This document shows, in pieces, positions 51,144 through 60,353 of a stretch of 61,328 bases of DNA. The notes under the pieces were generated by a model. That model was given only the letters and a program-made list of their open reading frames with translations. It was not told where the DNA came from and searched no databases. The DNA comes from Cenarchaeum sp. SB0675_bin_21. Lineage in GTDB: Archaea > Thermoproteota > Nitrososphaeria > Nitrososphaerales > Nitrosopumilaceae. How positions within the stretch are numbered: position 1 is the first letter of the stretch; every line of letters begins with the position of its first letter. Made by a program: the position numbers and the translations under genes. The DNA is taken from the NCBI GenBank assembly GCA_009843815.1, contig VYCS01000010.1, forward strand, positions 1 through 61,328, given 5' to 3'.

Positions 51144-53666
51144 GTGAATACGCAGATCTTAGTACTGACTGCTCTATTATGCGTAGTATCGACAGTATCA
51201 TCAGCTGCAGCCCTTCCCTACGTTGACTCTGTACTGTTCTATCGTGTGGACAGTGCCGAGCATGCCCTGGAACTGGTTGATGATGGCCTATTAGATATGT
51301 ACTATCATAATGTACCTGCGCATCTCTTGGAAGGATTTGACAACCTTGATGTATACACAAACCCAGCTGGAGGTACCCTTAGCATACTGTTGAATCCAGC
51401 ACCTACTGATGAATTTAATCCATTTAGCATTACAAAGATACGGTCTGCCATAAATTACATGATAGACAGAGAAGATATTGTATCCCAACTACTGGATGGG
51501 TACGGCTCCGCTATTATATCCCCCTATGCACCATTTGATCCTGACTACACCAGAATGTTAGAGCCGATTGCATCCTTTGGTATACAGTACAATCTAGCCA
51601 CCGCCAAGACAATGATTGATGCCGCCATGACCGAAGCTGGCGCCACCATGAAGAAAGATGTCTGGATGATGGATGACAAACCTGTCACACTAAAGTTATT
51701 TATCCGGGATGATGACCCGATACGACACTCCATTGGGAACACACTAGCCTCTAATCTTGAGAATATGGGGTTTGTAGTGGAGAGAATGTATGGGAACCTG
51801 GCACTGGCATACGAGGTGGTATATGGCTCTAATCCCGCAGATTTAGGCTGGCATGTATATACGGAAGGTTGGGGAGGCAGTTTTAACAAGTATGATGATA
51901 GTAGTTTGGCAGTATTCTATGCACCATGGCGTACCAATATGCCTGGCGCTCAGAACCCTGAATTTTGGTCATATGAGAACGACAAACTCGATAGAATCAC
52001 CCGTACAGTGTATAATGGTGAATATGAAGACGAGGATGAACGTACACAACTGCTCCGCGAGGCTCTAACTTTGGGCGTACAGGAGGCAGTGCGCGTATTT
52101 GTGGCTGCACCATATGACACATTTGTAGTGAACAATAATGTTAAAGGTGTGATAAACTCTGTAAGTGGCGGCATAACCAACCCTCTCACTTTAAACAATG
52201 TTCAGACAGGTGATGTTGTACTCCGAGTTGGCATGAAACATCTTGGCCAGTCATCCTGGAACCCTGTGGCCGGATACGGTGATGTGTACAGTCGCCATAT
52301 AGTCAACCCTCTCTCAGACTCTGCAGCAATCTCACATCCATATACTGGTGGTATAATCCCAGTGAGAGTAGAACGCTCAGTTGACACTGCTGGCCCTGAT
52401 GGCACCTTGGAAGTGCCCTCTGATGCCATAACTTGGAATTCATACATACAAAAATGGACCCCTGTAGGCTCTGGTACCACTGCTATTAGTGTTGTAACGA
52501 TGGATTACACCTTCAGTGATTGGCATCATGGCCCTACCATTGACATGCGGGACATACTCTTTGGTGTTTACTTTATGTATGAATGGGGTACTAACACTGG
52601 AGTCTCAGACAATACAAAAGACTCTGAGTATACGACTACAGTAGGGCCGTTCCTTGAAGACACCTTTGTAGCAGTTCGCCAACTAGATGATGACACACTA
52701 GAGGTGTATGTCAACTATTGGCACTTTGATGAAGATGAGATTGGAACCACGGCCACACGATGGACAAGCACACCATGGGAGATATTCTTTGCAATGGAGC
52801 AGATTGTTAAAGATGATAAGGGAGCATTTTCGTCGACCGAGTCCACCAGCAAGAGTGTCCCATGGCTGTCTGTGATTGATAGTGATGATGTTATCCTAAT
52901 TCGTGCATACCTAGAACATTTCGCAAATTATGCCATAGCTCCAAAAGCTATAGCCGGCCTGGACAACTCGTATTACACTGATAGGTATTTGGCCAGCATA
53001 AAGTGGATAGACCAACACGGCCACGCCGAGATTGGTCATGGATCATTTTATCTTTCATCATACAATGATAAAGATGGTATAGCCCTAATACGGGAGTTCA
53101 GAGATGACTCTTATCCGTATAAAGTCGGAATGTGGTCTCATTTCGTTGAACCTACATATCCACATGTAACTAGTGTTGAGTTTGATGCTGCATCCTCAAA
53201 TGAATCCCTCATCATAAATGTAGACTCAATGGATACTGATACACTGCGCTACTTTTTGACACACGATGGCGAAATAGTGCATACAGGCGAGATGCCGTCC
53301 ACGGGTATGGATCAAATAATGATACCGACCGGCGAGTCTACATGCCCAGCCACGTTGCTACTATTTGCCGTATCTAATAATGTGATAATACCGGATGTCT
53401 ACTCTTCGGATGTTGTGGCGGGTATATGTAGTCATACTGCAATCAACGATGCCCTGCTTGGTCTTACCGAGTCTGAAAGGGTAACGCTTCTAAGAGTTAT
53501 GTTGCAGCTACTAGATGATGGTATTGATGACATATCAACTAGTGATGCGGATATGCTCTTTACAAACCCCAAGCTGAATGATGCTTTGCTAAATATACTC
53601 TCACTGACTCTAAATAATGAGATATCTGCGAATGATATACGTGAACTAGTTTTAAACTATCAATGA
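51144..53666 (+). CDS. family 5 extracellular solute-binding protein
   Basis: 840 aa, secreted (signal peptide 1-23, ILVLTALLCVVSTVSSAAA). The SBP_bac_5/OppA-like domain is clear: IRSAINYMIDREDIVSQLLDGYG near 93-115, YNLATAKTMIDAAM near 150, GWHVYTEGWGGSF near 232. It lacks an obvious lipobox. After about residue 680 an Ig-like and then a helical acidic region follows (LTESERVTLLRVMLQLLDDGIDD…). GTG at 51144. No permease or ATPase gene is adjacent. Ligand probably peptides or similar, unproven. Confidence 0.85.
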   Translation: MNTQILVLTALLCVVSTVSSAAALPYVDSVLFYRVDSAEHALELVDDGLLDMYYHNVPAHLLEGFDNLDVYTNPAGGTLSILLNPAPTDEFNPFSITKIRSAINYMIDREDIVSQLLDGYGSAIISPYAPFDPDYTRMLEPIASFGIQYNLATAKTMIDAAMTEAGATMKKDVWMMDDKPVTLKLFIRDDDPIRHSIGNTLASNLENMGFVVERMYGNLALAYEVVYGSNPADLGWHVYTEGWGGSFNKYDDSSLAVFYAPWRTNMPGAQNPEFWSYENDKLDRITRTVYNGEYEDEDERTQLLREALTLGVQEAVRVFVAAPYDTFVVNNNVKGVINSVSGGITNPLTLNNVQTGDVVLRVGMKHLGQSSWNPVAGYGDVYSRHIVNPLSDSAAISHPYTGGIIPVRVERSVDTAGPDGTLEVPSDAITWNSYIQKWTPVGSGTTAISVVTMDYTFSDWHHGPTIDMRDILFGVYFMYEWGTNTGVSDNTKDSEYTTTVGPFLEDTFVAVRQLDDDTLEVYVNYWHFDEDEIGTTATRWTSTPWEIFFAMEQIVKDDKGAFSSTESTSKSVPWLSVIDSDDVILIRAYLEHFANYAIAPKAIAGLDNSYYTDRYLASIKWIDQHGHAEIGHGSFYLSSYNDKDGIALIREFRDDSYPYKVGMWSHFVEPTYPHVTSVEFDAASSNESLIINVDSMDTDTLRYFLTHDGEIVHTGEMPSTGMDQIMIPTGESTCPATLLLFAVSNNVIIPDVYSSDVVAGICSHTAINDALLGLTESERVTLLRVMLQLLDDGIDDISTSDADMLFTNPKLNDALLNILSLTLNNEISANDIRELVLNYQ

Positions 53667-53859
53667 TATAATTTAGCGTCTTGTGGGGTATGGCCGAACC
53701 TGCCTATCATTACTTGTGGTAGATGTTCCTCGCATCATTTTGGCTCAAATTGAGGAATTATGTATCTAGGAAGGTACTCATACCACGCGGTTTCCTCAAG
53801 TATGTGATTTTCCACATTGAACACAAGATCTTTATATAATATAAAAAGCATAGTTTATA
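53667..53859. other. 193-bp spacer before the symporter gene
   Basis: Only the promoter of the next gene is apparent (TTTATATAATATAAAAAGC at 53831-53849). No gene was seen. Confidence 0.4.
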
Positions 53860-55401
53860 TTGGCCGAGTTTAGCGACTTTGGGATTGCAGTTGCAGTATT
53901 CATTGCTGTAACGCTGGCAGTAGGTATACTGACCACCAAACTTGTACAAAAGAGCGGAAAGCGGCTAATTATTGCTGGCAAGAGTCTCCCACTAGTAATG
54001 GTGGGTACCATGTTGGCAGCCCAGGCGGTTGATGGTAACTCATCACTGGGCAACGTCTCTTTGGTCTTTCAGTTTGGATTCTGGGCGGGCGCCATGATAC
54101 CATTGGGTCTAGGTTCGTGCCTTTTGGTTGTGGCCGCATTCTATGCTAAACCACTAAACAAGATGTCGATGATAACATTACCGGACTTTTATTATCGTCG
54201 ATTTGGTAACGGTGCCGAGGGCATATCCTCTGTACTCATGATAATTAGTTTTATTATACTGGTCGCCGGCAATCTGGCAGCTTGTGGATTCATACTGGAG
54301 ACTGTATTTGGTATCGACTACTTTTGGGGAATACTGATAGCGTCACTTGTTGTGTTGGCATATACGACGGCAGGGGGACTCTTTGCATCTGCATATACTA
54401 ATTTGTTTCAAGTTTATATCGCCATAGGCGCCTTCTGGGCTGGATTCATATTCTTTGTTGGTGGGTTCTCAGGAACGCCATGGGAGACTATAGTGGGCAG
54501 CGCTCCTCCCGAGTTCATGGACCTATCTGGTCTGTTTGATGTGGCAAATGGTGCGCTGATAAACTGGGGCGGCTTTTTAGCGTTGGCTCTTGGTGATATA
54601 ATTGCCATGGACTTTATGGAGAGGGTCTTTGCCGCTCGAAATCCAAAGACTGCGCAGCGGGGTGCCTTTATGGGCGGTGCACTCACCATATTTACCGTTG
54701 TCCCCACCAGCATGTTGGGTATTGTGGCATTATACTACCTTCCCGCAGACACAATTCCGGATTTGGCTTTACCACTACTTAGTGTTGAGTATATGCCGTT
54801 TGCCATAGGTGCGGCCATCTTAATGGGAGTTGTGGGCGCCTCGATGTCTACTGCTAGTGGCGGTCTACTTGCCATATCCAGTGTCGTGTCACGTAATTTG
54901 GTGAATCGTATAATACGTCAACGATGGCTGGGCAGGCCCGGGACTAGCGATCATAAGATGCTTTTAATGACACGATTTGCCCTCTTTCCCATGATTGGTG
55001 CAGGCATGACTCTGGGATACTTCCTTCCAGCTCCTGGCATATACTTGATACTGGCCTTTGATCTTGTTTTTGCTGGCGCACTAGCCCCACTGACTATGGG
55101 CCTATTCTGGAAGAAGGCAAATATGCCCGCTACAATAGTATCTTTGTTGGTTGGTACTGGCCTTCGCATGATGTTCTTCTTTGTGATGCCCGCGGATCTG
55201 GCAGGACTGGAGACCATGATATGCCCCATAGTCTCATTCATACTATTCATACTGGTGGCTCTGGCAACCCAGAACAAGTATCCAGGCAAGGCCCGTCACG
55301 ATGTACGGGACTATGTACCACCCGAAGAGGATGTCATATCCGGTGAAGACCTGAAACACTTCAAGGCTGATGATATACCAGATAAACCCATTGACAACTA
55401 G
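53860..55401 (+). CDS. sodium:solute symporter family protein
   Basis: 513 aa with about 13 membrane segments, SSS family. Motifs: GKSLPLVMVGTMLAAQAVDGNSSLGNVSL near residues 38-66, YTTAGGLFASAYTNLFQ near 168, and SGGLLAISSVVSRNLV near 332-347, which bears the conserved Na2-site region. In ammonia oxidisers such symporters often carry urea (DUR3-type) or other small nitrogenous solutes; the substrate is not readable here. TTG at 53860 has a strong TATA box about 25 nt upstream. Acidic C-terminal tail. Confidence 0.85.
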   Translation: MAEFSDFGIAVAVFIAVTLAVGILTTKLVQKSGKRLIIAGKSLPLVMVGTMLAAQAVDGNSSLGNVSLVFQFGFWAGAMIPLGLGSCLLVVAAFYAKPLNKMSMITLPDFYYRRFGNGAEGISSVLMIISFIILVAGNLAACGFILETVFGIDYFWGILIASLVVLAYTTAGGLFASAYTNLFQVYIAIGAFWAGFIFFVGGFSGTPWETIVGSAPPEFMDLSGLFDVANGALINWGGFLALALGDIIAMDFMERVFAARNPKTAQRGAFMGGALTIFTVVPTSMLGIVALYYLPADTIPDLALPLLSVEYMPFAIGAAILMGVVGASMSTASGGLLAISSVVSRNLVNRIIRQRWLGRPGTSDHKMLLMTRFALFPMIGAGMTLGYFLPAPGIYLILAFDLVFAGALAPLTMGLFWKKANMPATIVSLLVGTGLRMMFFFVMPADLAGLETMICPIVSFILFILVALATQNKYPGKARHDVRDYVPPEEDVISGEDLKHFKADDIPDKPIDN

Positions 55402-55445
55402 GCAACTTTATAATTTTAATTGGCTTTGAATATACGTATATTGTA

Positions 55446-57110
55446 ATGAAGTATCCAGACATCTTTAACCCCGATATATCCCGAGTTGGTCTGGCCGAAT
55501 CTCGAGCATACAACATTGAAGCGGCAATATTGATGGCTGGAATGGTAAAGACATCCTTTGGCCCTAGAGGCATGGAGAAGATGTATGTGGACATAATCGG
55601 GGAGGAGACCATCACCAAACACGGCGGGGCGTTTCTACGAAAGATTGACGTGGACCATCCCGCTGCAAAGGCCGTTGTTGATGCAGTCAATACGGTGGAT
55701 ACGCATGTGGGAGATGGTACCATTACATCTGCGTTACTCATAAGAGCATTACTCATAAGGGCGAAAAAATTAATGATTCAAAAGATTCCTGTCTCCAAGG
55801 TTATACGTGGATTTGAGATGGCCCTACAACAGGCGTTGGTAATTTTAGAGCAGATAGCAGTAAAACCAGACTCTCAAAATGACTATAATGTTGTATCGAC
55901 ATCTCTGTTCGGTACGGCCATGTACAACTCACTGGTCGACAGTAGAAGATTAACTAATCTAATAATTGATGCTGTAAAATGTGTTACCGATGGAACTGGC
56001 CGTGTAGATACAGACCTAATAAAGATAGAAGAGAAGATGGGAAACTCTGCAGACATACAGCTAATTCGGGGAACTGTAATTGACAAACCCCTTGATAGTC
56101 CACAAATGCCCCACACACTGAATAATGTACGCGTGTTACTGCTCAATGATCCCCTTGAGGCTACACGTACAAAGACTGAGTCCTCAATAGAGATAACATC
56201 CCCATATGATATGATGACATTTGCGCAACAACAAGACTCTGACATATTGGATGTTGTACAGAAAGTGATTGATAGCGGAGCTGGCCTTGTCATATCACGT
56301 AAAGGTATAAGTGAGTTGGCTCAGGAACAGTTGGCCCGCCAGGGAATCGTCTCAATTCGACGTGCTAAATATAATGACATATGGTGGCTTGAAAAGTCTA
56401 CTGGCGCAAAGACATGTTCTAGTGTATATGACATATCATCCGATGAGCTGGGATTTGCTAGTGCCGTATATCAAAAGACTGTGGGTGATGATCAGATGGT
56501 CTTTGTAGAGTCTAATGTGCCATCCTCTGTTACATTGTTGTTGCGTGCCACATCCAAACGTTATCTAGATGAGTTTCATCGCACGACACTTAATGCAGTA
56601 CGCTCCCTTCAAAACTTTGTTGAGGAGCCTCGTATCGTGTATGGTGGGGGGTCTTGCGAGATAATATTGGCAAAGAAGATACGGAGTTGGTCATATGGTA
56701 TAGAAGGTCGCGAACAGCTAGCGGCAGAGGCATTTGCAGATGTACTTGAGGAGATACCATGTACATTGGCAATAAACGCGGGAATGGATGCACTAGATAC
56801 AATAACTGCCCTAAGAGCAAAGAGTGCTGCAGAGCCGAATAAATGGTGGGGTATTGATACAATATCTCACAGTGTAAAACATATACGCAATATAGTGGAT
56901 ACTTGCGCAGTAAAGAGACAGGCCCTAAAGACTGCTGTAGAGGCCGCCAACCAAATACTGAGAGTCGATGATGTATTCATGAAGGACATAATGGATAATA
57001 CACACTCCCACATTGATGGTAAGGTTCATACTCACAAAGACCCCGGAAGAAACCACAACTACTGGGAGCAGGAGGGCATTGAACAGAGACAGATGCATCA
57101 CTACTACTAG
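55446..57110 (+). CDS. divergent thermosome-like chaperonin
   Basis: 554 aa, clearly a group II chaperonin paralogue of the gene at 45750: TSFGPRGMEKMYVDIIGEETIT, DHPAAKAVVDAV, HVGDGTITSALL, and the GGGSCEIILAK and [31 protein letters not shown] blocks. The ATP-binding NDGATI element reads KHGGAFL, so a metal/phosphate Asp is lost; GDGTT is GDGTI. The C terminus is His-rich (THSHIDGKVHTHKDPGRNHN) instead of GGM repeats. Probably a minor or regulatory subunit. Confidence 0.88.
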   Translation: MKYPDIFNPDISRVGLAESRAYNIEAAILMAGMVKTSFGPRGMEKMYVDIIGEETITKHGGAFLRKIDVDHPAAKAVVDAVNTVDTHVGDGTITSALLIRALLIRAKKLMIQKIPVSKVIRGFEMALQQALVILEQIAVKPDSQNDYNVVSTSLFGTAMYNSLVDSRRLTNLIIDAVKCVTDGTGRVDTDLIKIEEKMGNSADIQLIRGTVIDKPLDSPQMPHTLNNVRVLLLNDPLEATRTKTESSIEITSPYDMMTFAQQQDSDILDVVQKVIDSGAGLVISRKGISELAQEQLARQGIVSIRRAKYNDIWWLEKSTGAKTCSSVYDISSDELGFASAVYQKTVGDDQMVFVESNVPSSVTLLLRATSKRYLDEFHRTTLNAVRSLQNFVEEPRIVYGGGSCEIILAKKIRSWSYGIEGREQLAAEAFADVLEEIPCTLAINAGMDALDTITALRAKSAAEPNKWWGIDTISHSVKHIRNIVDTCAVKRQALKTAVEAANQILRVDDVFMKDIMDNTHSHIDGKVHTHKDPGRNHNYWEQEGIEQRQMHHYY

Positions 57111-57274
57111 TTACGCCGTATATCCTTGATTATGATGACCACAATCCACACTATAGCCATAATGACAACACCAATACCCAGACCAAAAAGAAATATTGCC
57201 TGCTCGCCACCAATCTGAGTCAGTCCTAGTCCGATTAGTATCAGTATGACTGCCATGGCGTACTGCTTGTCCAT
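57107..57274 (-). CDS. 55-aa two-helix membrane protein
   Basis: ATG at 57274 to TAG at 57107, overlapping the chaperonin stop by 4 bp. Two hydrophobic helices: AMAVILILIGLGLTQIG and AIFLFGLGIGVVIMAIVW continuing into IVVIIIK, ending with basic DIRRN. It resembles other small thaumarchaeal membrane proteins. Below the size commonly called automatically. A TTTAAAG at 57298-57304 lies about 25 nt upstream. Confidence 0.65.
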   Translation of the reverse strand: MDKQYAMAVILILIGLGLTQIGGEQAIFLFGLGIGVVIMAIVWIVVIIIKDIRRN

Positions 57275-57386
57275 ATGGTTTGTATTGTTGTAACGCCTTT
57301 AAAGATGCGCAGTGCCTATATTATCTGACAGATATTCTCATGCTGGTTTTCCTCCCATAACGTGTTATAATTTCAGTGATATAACA

Positions 57387-57518
57387 TCACGACATAGCCC
57401 ATACAGCTTTGTTCTGATATAGTCGGTGCGCACACAATTGAGGTTCAATATTCCTACCAGTCTTGGCCACTAAATTTCTGATGACTTTGCCACTATTATC
57501 CCGTTCAACCACACGCAC
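57387..57518 (-). CDS. 43-aa small basic protein
   Basis: GTG at 57518 to TGA at 57387 (MRVVERDNSGKVIRNLVAK, then TGRNIEPQLCAHRLYQ). ATATTAAATTTG lies about 25 nt upstream, a good leaderless arrangement. Amino-acid composition looks genuine (basic, no low-complexity). It is the only likely gene in the spacer 57275-57565. Function unknown. Confidence 0.5.
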   Translation of the reverse strand: MRVVERDNSGKVIRNLVAKTGRNIEPQLCAHRLYQNKAVWAMS

Positions 57519-57565
57519 CGTTAATTTATTTCTACAAATTTAATATACTATGCTACACACCATAC

Positions 57566-58333
57566 ATGGTGGATGTATCTCCAGATGTGGGTATGCTTAC
57601 ACCTGCATTTGCATTGGGACTGGGTTTGATTTTGGGTTTACAGCATGCGCTGGAACCAGATCATATTGCCACAGTGAGCGCCCTAAGTGCTAGAGCAGAA
57701 CATGTCGATAAATCACGACGAACAAGAATTCGAGAGGGCATGCAACGCTTCTCCATACTAGGTGCAGTATGGGGAGCAGGTCATGCCACAACTTTGGCAC
57801 TGTTTTCAATACTGGCTTATGTGGCCGCATCACTAATTCAAGGTTGGATGTTTTCTGGACTAGAGATACTGGTGGGTGTGATACTGTTAATATTGGGTGT
57901 AACTGTAGTGTTTGGTAAGACACCTTTAGAATTTGCTCACAAGCACCTTCACAGGCATAATAATGGAATAGTTCATTCCCACGAACATGAGCATAATAAT
58001 AGAATACACCACCATGCCCACAAGTCATACATAATAGGACTTGTGCATGGTCTAGCCGGAAGTGGAGGCGTTATAGTCTTGACTGCCGCTACACTGGAAG
58101 GGCCTGACATTGTACTGGCATTCACACTTGTCTTTGGTTTAGGTGCCACAATTGGAATGTCTCTGGTGGGTGGTCTATTGGGTATTCCTTTGGTATTGGC
58201 AGGCCGTCATAAGAGGGTACGATTACTCTTTAGGTATGCGGCAGGAGTATTTAGCATAGTGATGGGTATCATTGTCTTGTATACTACCAATATTGGAGAG
58301 TTTACGTCTAACATTCTTTCTTTGGTAGTTTAG
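57566..58333 (+). CDS. NicO/UreH-like nickel-cobalt transporter
   Basis: 255 aa with six or so membrane segments. HALEPDHIATVSAL near residues 27-40 is the HX4DH metal-transport motif. A cytoplasmic His-rich loop (HKHLHRHNNGIVHSHEHEHNN, about 130-153, cited in part) likely binds Ni or Co. VHGLAGSGGVIVL near 165 is the second conserved block. It may supply cobalt for the cobalamin enzymes in this window or nickel for urease; which is not decidable. ATG at 57566. Confidence 0.85.
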   Translation: MVDVSPDVGMLTPAFALGLGLILGLQHALEPDHIATVSALSARAEHVDKSRRTRIREGMQRFSILGAVWGAGHATTLALFSILAYVAASLIQGWMFSGLEILVGVILLILGVTVVFGKTPLEFAHKHLHRHNNGIVHSHEHEHNNRIHHHAHKSYIIGLVHGLAGSGGVIVLTAATLEGPDIVLAFTLVFGLGATIGMSLVGGLLGIPLVLAGRHKRVRLLFRYAAGVFSIVMGIIVLYTTNIGEFTSNILSLVV

Positions 58334-58336
58334 GAA

Positions 58337-58378
58337 ATAACTTATTTTTTTAAAAAATAAAAATAAAAATAAAAACTT
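58337..58378 (+). terminator. T-rich terminator after the transporter gene
   Basis: TTATTTTTTTAAAAAATAAA, with further A-rich repeats, forms a strong archaeal terminator. Confidence 0.55.
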
Positions 58379-58534
58379 GATAAAAATTCACTTTTACATC
58401 AACACTACTGTATGGTGGCCATGATTGAAGTTCTTACAAAATCATAATTTAAACTCGCATAAAAAACTACTATATACAGTACCGGCGTTAACTACTAATT
58501 TTATGATAAATAACAAATGACTTCCCAAAGGTGA

Positions 58535-58687
58535 CGACTTCATGCCAATATAACAATACGTGAAATATGCAAAAAAGAGAAAGATGCCAACGCATCTCTG
58601 AGGCTTCAGGCATGTTTCTATGGAAAGAAGAATTACTCCACGATTAGTGTCGAATTGATTGCCATAGTCTATATCTCATGCATGTGA
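58535..58687 (+). pseudogene. relic resembling the helix-turn-helix part of an IS630-type transposase
   Basis: In the 390-bp spacer 58334-58726 one frame reads ITIREICKKEKDANASLRL, then QACFYGKKNYSTISVE, before a stop at 58685-58687. The pattern (EI..KEKDA..RLRLQA…KK.YS..) resembles N-terminal HTH regions of IS630/Tc1-type transposases. There is no start codon in place and no downstream catalytic domain. Weak but worth noting, since no intact DDE transposase exists in the window. Confidence 0.25.
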
Positions 58688-58726
58688 TAAAAAAATCAAA
58701 ATAACCCATATGCGATAATATGATAC

Positions 58727-59491
58727 ATGGCCAAATTTGATGACAAAATAGTCCTTGTAACCGGTGCATCTTCAGGTATAGGGTGGGAGACGAGCTTGCT
58801 CTTTGCCAATAAAAAGGCCCATGTAATCGCCATAGCACGAAGAGAAGATCTCTTAGAGTCGTTATACAAAAAAATAAAAAAAGATAGTGGCCAAATAACT
58901 ATAATAAAATGTGATGTAACAGATCAACAACAGGTAAACCAGACTATAAAACGCGTACTGGATCAAATAGGCTGCCCTGACATATTGGTAAATAATGCAG
59001 GCATAATAGAGATTGATACTGTCATAAATACAGATATCTCTAAAATAAAACAAATAATGAATACAAATTATTTTGGCATGGTATACATGACAAAGGGTCT
59101 TTTACCACATATGGTGCAAAGGGGGAGTGGGCACATAGTCAATGTAGCATCACTAGCCGCCAGTTTTGGACTTCCCATGATATCTGCATACTGCGCATCA
59201 AAATCTGCAATGCTGGGATTTTCAGAGGGACTGCGACATGAATTATTAGAAAGCGGTATAGGCGTGACGGTGGTCAGTCCCATAATGGTGCGCACCGGAT
59301 TTGTAGACAAATCCGGATATGCTTTAAGTCCACAATCAGTTGCCAAAGCCATACTGCGAGCTTCAAACTCTCCCCGGGCAGAGATAACGGTTCCCACTAT
59401 AGCCAGGGCCGGCGTAATAATAAAACACGCAATACCGTTTCTAACAGATAGTATAATAGCTAAAGTCTTTAGAAAATCAATTAATAAATAA
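58727..59491 (+). CDS. short-chain dehydrogenase/reductase
   Basis: 254 aa SDR. TGASSGIGWET near residues 12-22 (cofactor), NNAGIIE near 88, and NVASLAASFGLPMISAYCASKSAMLGF with the Tyr-x3-Lys pair near 153-157. ARRED after the second strand suggests NADP. The C terminus (IIKHAIPFLTDSIIAKVF) is hydrophobic and could touch the membrane. It differs clearly from the SDR at 31095. Substrate unknown. Confidence 0.87.
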   Translation: MAKFDDKIVLVTGASSGIGWETSLLFANKKAHVIAIARREDLLESLYKKIKKDSGQITIIKCDVTDQQQVNQTIKRVLDQIGCPDILVNNAGIIEIDTVINTDISKIKQIMNTNYFGMVYMTKGLLPHMVQRGSGHIVNVASLAASFGLPMISAYCASKSAMLGFSEGLRHELLESGIGVTVVSPIMVRTGFVDKSGYALSPQSVAKAILRASNSPRAEITVPTIARAGVIIKHAIPFLTDSIIAKVFRKSINK

Positions 59492-59493
59492 TA

Positions 59494-59805
59494 TCAAGCT
59501 AAATTTTTGTCTTTCTTGCTCTTTTGCCACCAGTCTAAATAGTCATCCTGTATGTCCTGACGGGTCTTTACCCGACGGTTCAGTCTGGCTCGTATATCGG
59601 ATACTTGCTCTCTGGTAGCGTATAATCCACATCGTTTACAGATAAAGTGCTTAGTGCTTGGATCCGCCTTCATGGGAAAGTCTATGGCATCAAAGAGTTT
59701 GTACAAATCATCACGTCGGCGATCCTCCTCGGGAACACTAGCTTCGTATCTAGCTTGAACCTTCTTCTTCTCGGTGGCAGTGCATTCAGGGCAACTGGGC
59801 ATCAT
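59494..59805 (-). CDS. 103-aa zinc-ribbon protein
   Basis: CPEC near residue 5 and CKRC near 56 form a split zinc ribbon around a charged helical middle (KKKVQARYEASVPEEDRRRDDLYKLF). The C terminus is helical and basic (RRVKTRQDIQDDYLDWWQK). CTTTTATGG at about 59830 is its TATA box, lying outside the nearby transposable element. Start at 59805 or 59802. Function unknown; nucleic-acid binding is plausible. Confidence 0.65.
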   Translation of the reverse strand: MMPSCPECTATEKKKVQARYEASVPEEDRRRDDLYKLFDAIDFPMKADPSTKHFICKRCGLYATREQVSDIRARLNRRVKTRQDIQDDYLDWWQKSKKDKNLA

Positions 59806-59838
59806 AATATGCGGTTTTTACAATCCATAAAAGCCTTA

Positions 59839-59846
59839 CCGCTACT
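59839..59846. repeat. 8-bp target duplication, left copy (CCGCTACT)
   Basis: Directly precedes the GGTTCCTCCCGC end; identical to 60285-60292. Confidence 0.8.
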
Positions 59847-60284
59847 GGTTCCTCCCGCAAAGTTAGGTGATGGTTGATATATTGTTAGATAATGTTAAAT
59901 ACGTCATTGAACCGTACTATCTGATGGCTCTTGTCAAAAATAGCAGGGCGATAACACGTCCATACACAAAAAATTTGGGCATACAATACGTGTTTGAACA
60001 TGTCAAGAAGGTGGCAGAAGTAGCATATATTATAGCAAATAACACGGGGAAGGATACCTATGGTGTTAACGCATTGATGTATCGTATAATGCGCGGTCCT
60101 GACCCAAAGTATATTCGTCCATAACGCAGACCGCCATACGGGACGGGGTTGTCGCGGCGAAGTCCGTCGTGATGTGGATGTAATCCTCGATCCCACACCA
60201 CTCATACAGGGTTGCTGGAGCAACTTGGCTGACAGACTATCTCGTATGGCGGGGGTGTAATCACCCGACTTTGCGGGAGGAACC
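59847..60284. mobile_element. 438-bp TIR element with perfect 8-bp target duplication
   Basis: Left end GGTTCCTCCCGCAAAGT (59847 on) is the exact inverse of the right end (ACTTTGCGGGAGGAACC to 60284); similarity extends to about 26 bp (…GGTGAT). Flanks are CCGCTACT on both sides. It contains one 84-aa ORF and no transposase. The right half includes GGGTG-taat-CACCC just inside the repeat. Related right ends lie at 160 and 41660. Confidence 0.85.
59870..60124 (+). CDS. 84-aa ORF carried by the 438-bp element
   Basis: ATG at 59870, just inside the left repeat, to TAA at 60124. The peptide (MVDILLDNVKYVIEPYYLMALVKNSR…) is mixed alpha/beta with a tail RIMRGPDPKYIRP. Downstream another frame (HNADRHTGRGCRGEVRRD, then PLIQGCWSNLADRLSRMAG) is also protein-like up to about 60260, so the ORF may be a frameshifted piece of a longer cargo or an ancient transposase remnant. 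Not recognised. Confidence 0.4.
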   Translation: MVDILLDNVKYVIEPYYLMALVKNSRAITRPYTKNLGIQYVFEHVKKVAEVAYIIANNTGKDTYGVNALMYRIMRGPDPKYIRP

Positions 60285-60292
60285 CCGCTACT
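60285..60292. repeat. 8-bp target duplication, right copy (CCGCTACT)
   Basis: Directly follows the right repeat of the 438-bp element; identical to 59839-59846. Confidence 0.8.
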
Positions 60293-60353
60293 TATAGGCA
60301 TAGTTCATATCATAGACACGACTCCAAAAAGAAATTATGTGGGGGGTGTAGTC

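Noticed and set aside
57349-57360. GGTTTTCCTCCC as another element end
   Set aside because: It differs from GGTTCCTCCCGC by an insertion and lacks the following CAAAGT; no partner end or flanking repeat was seen.
59885-60301. 138-codon minus-strand ORF across the 438-bp element
   Set aside because: It runs through both inverted repeats into the flank, has a start outside the element and a composition unlike neighbouring proteins.
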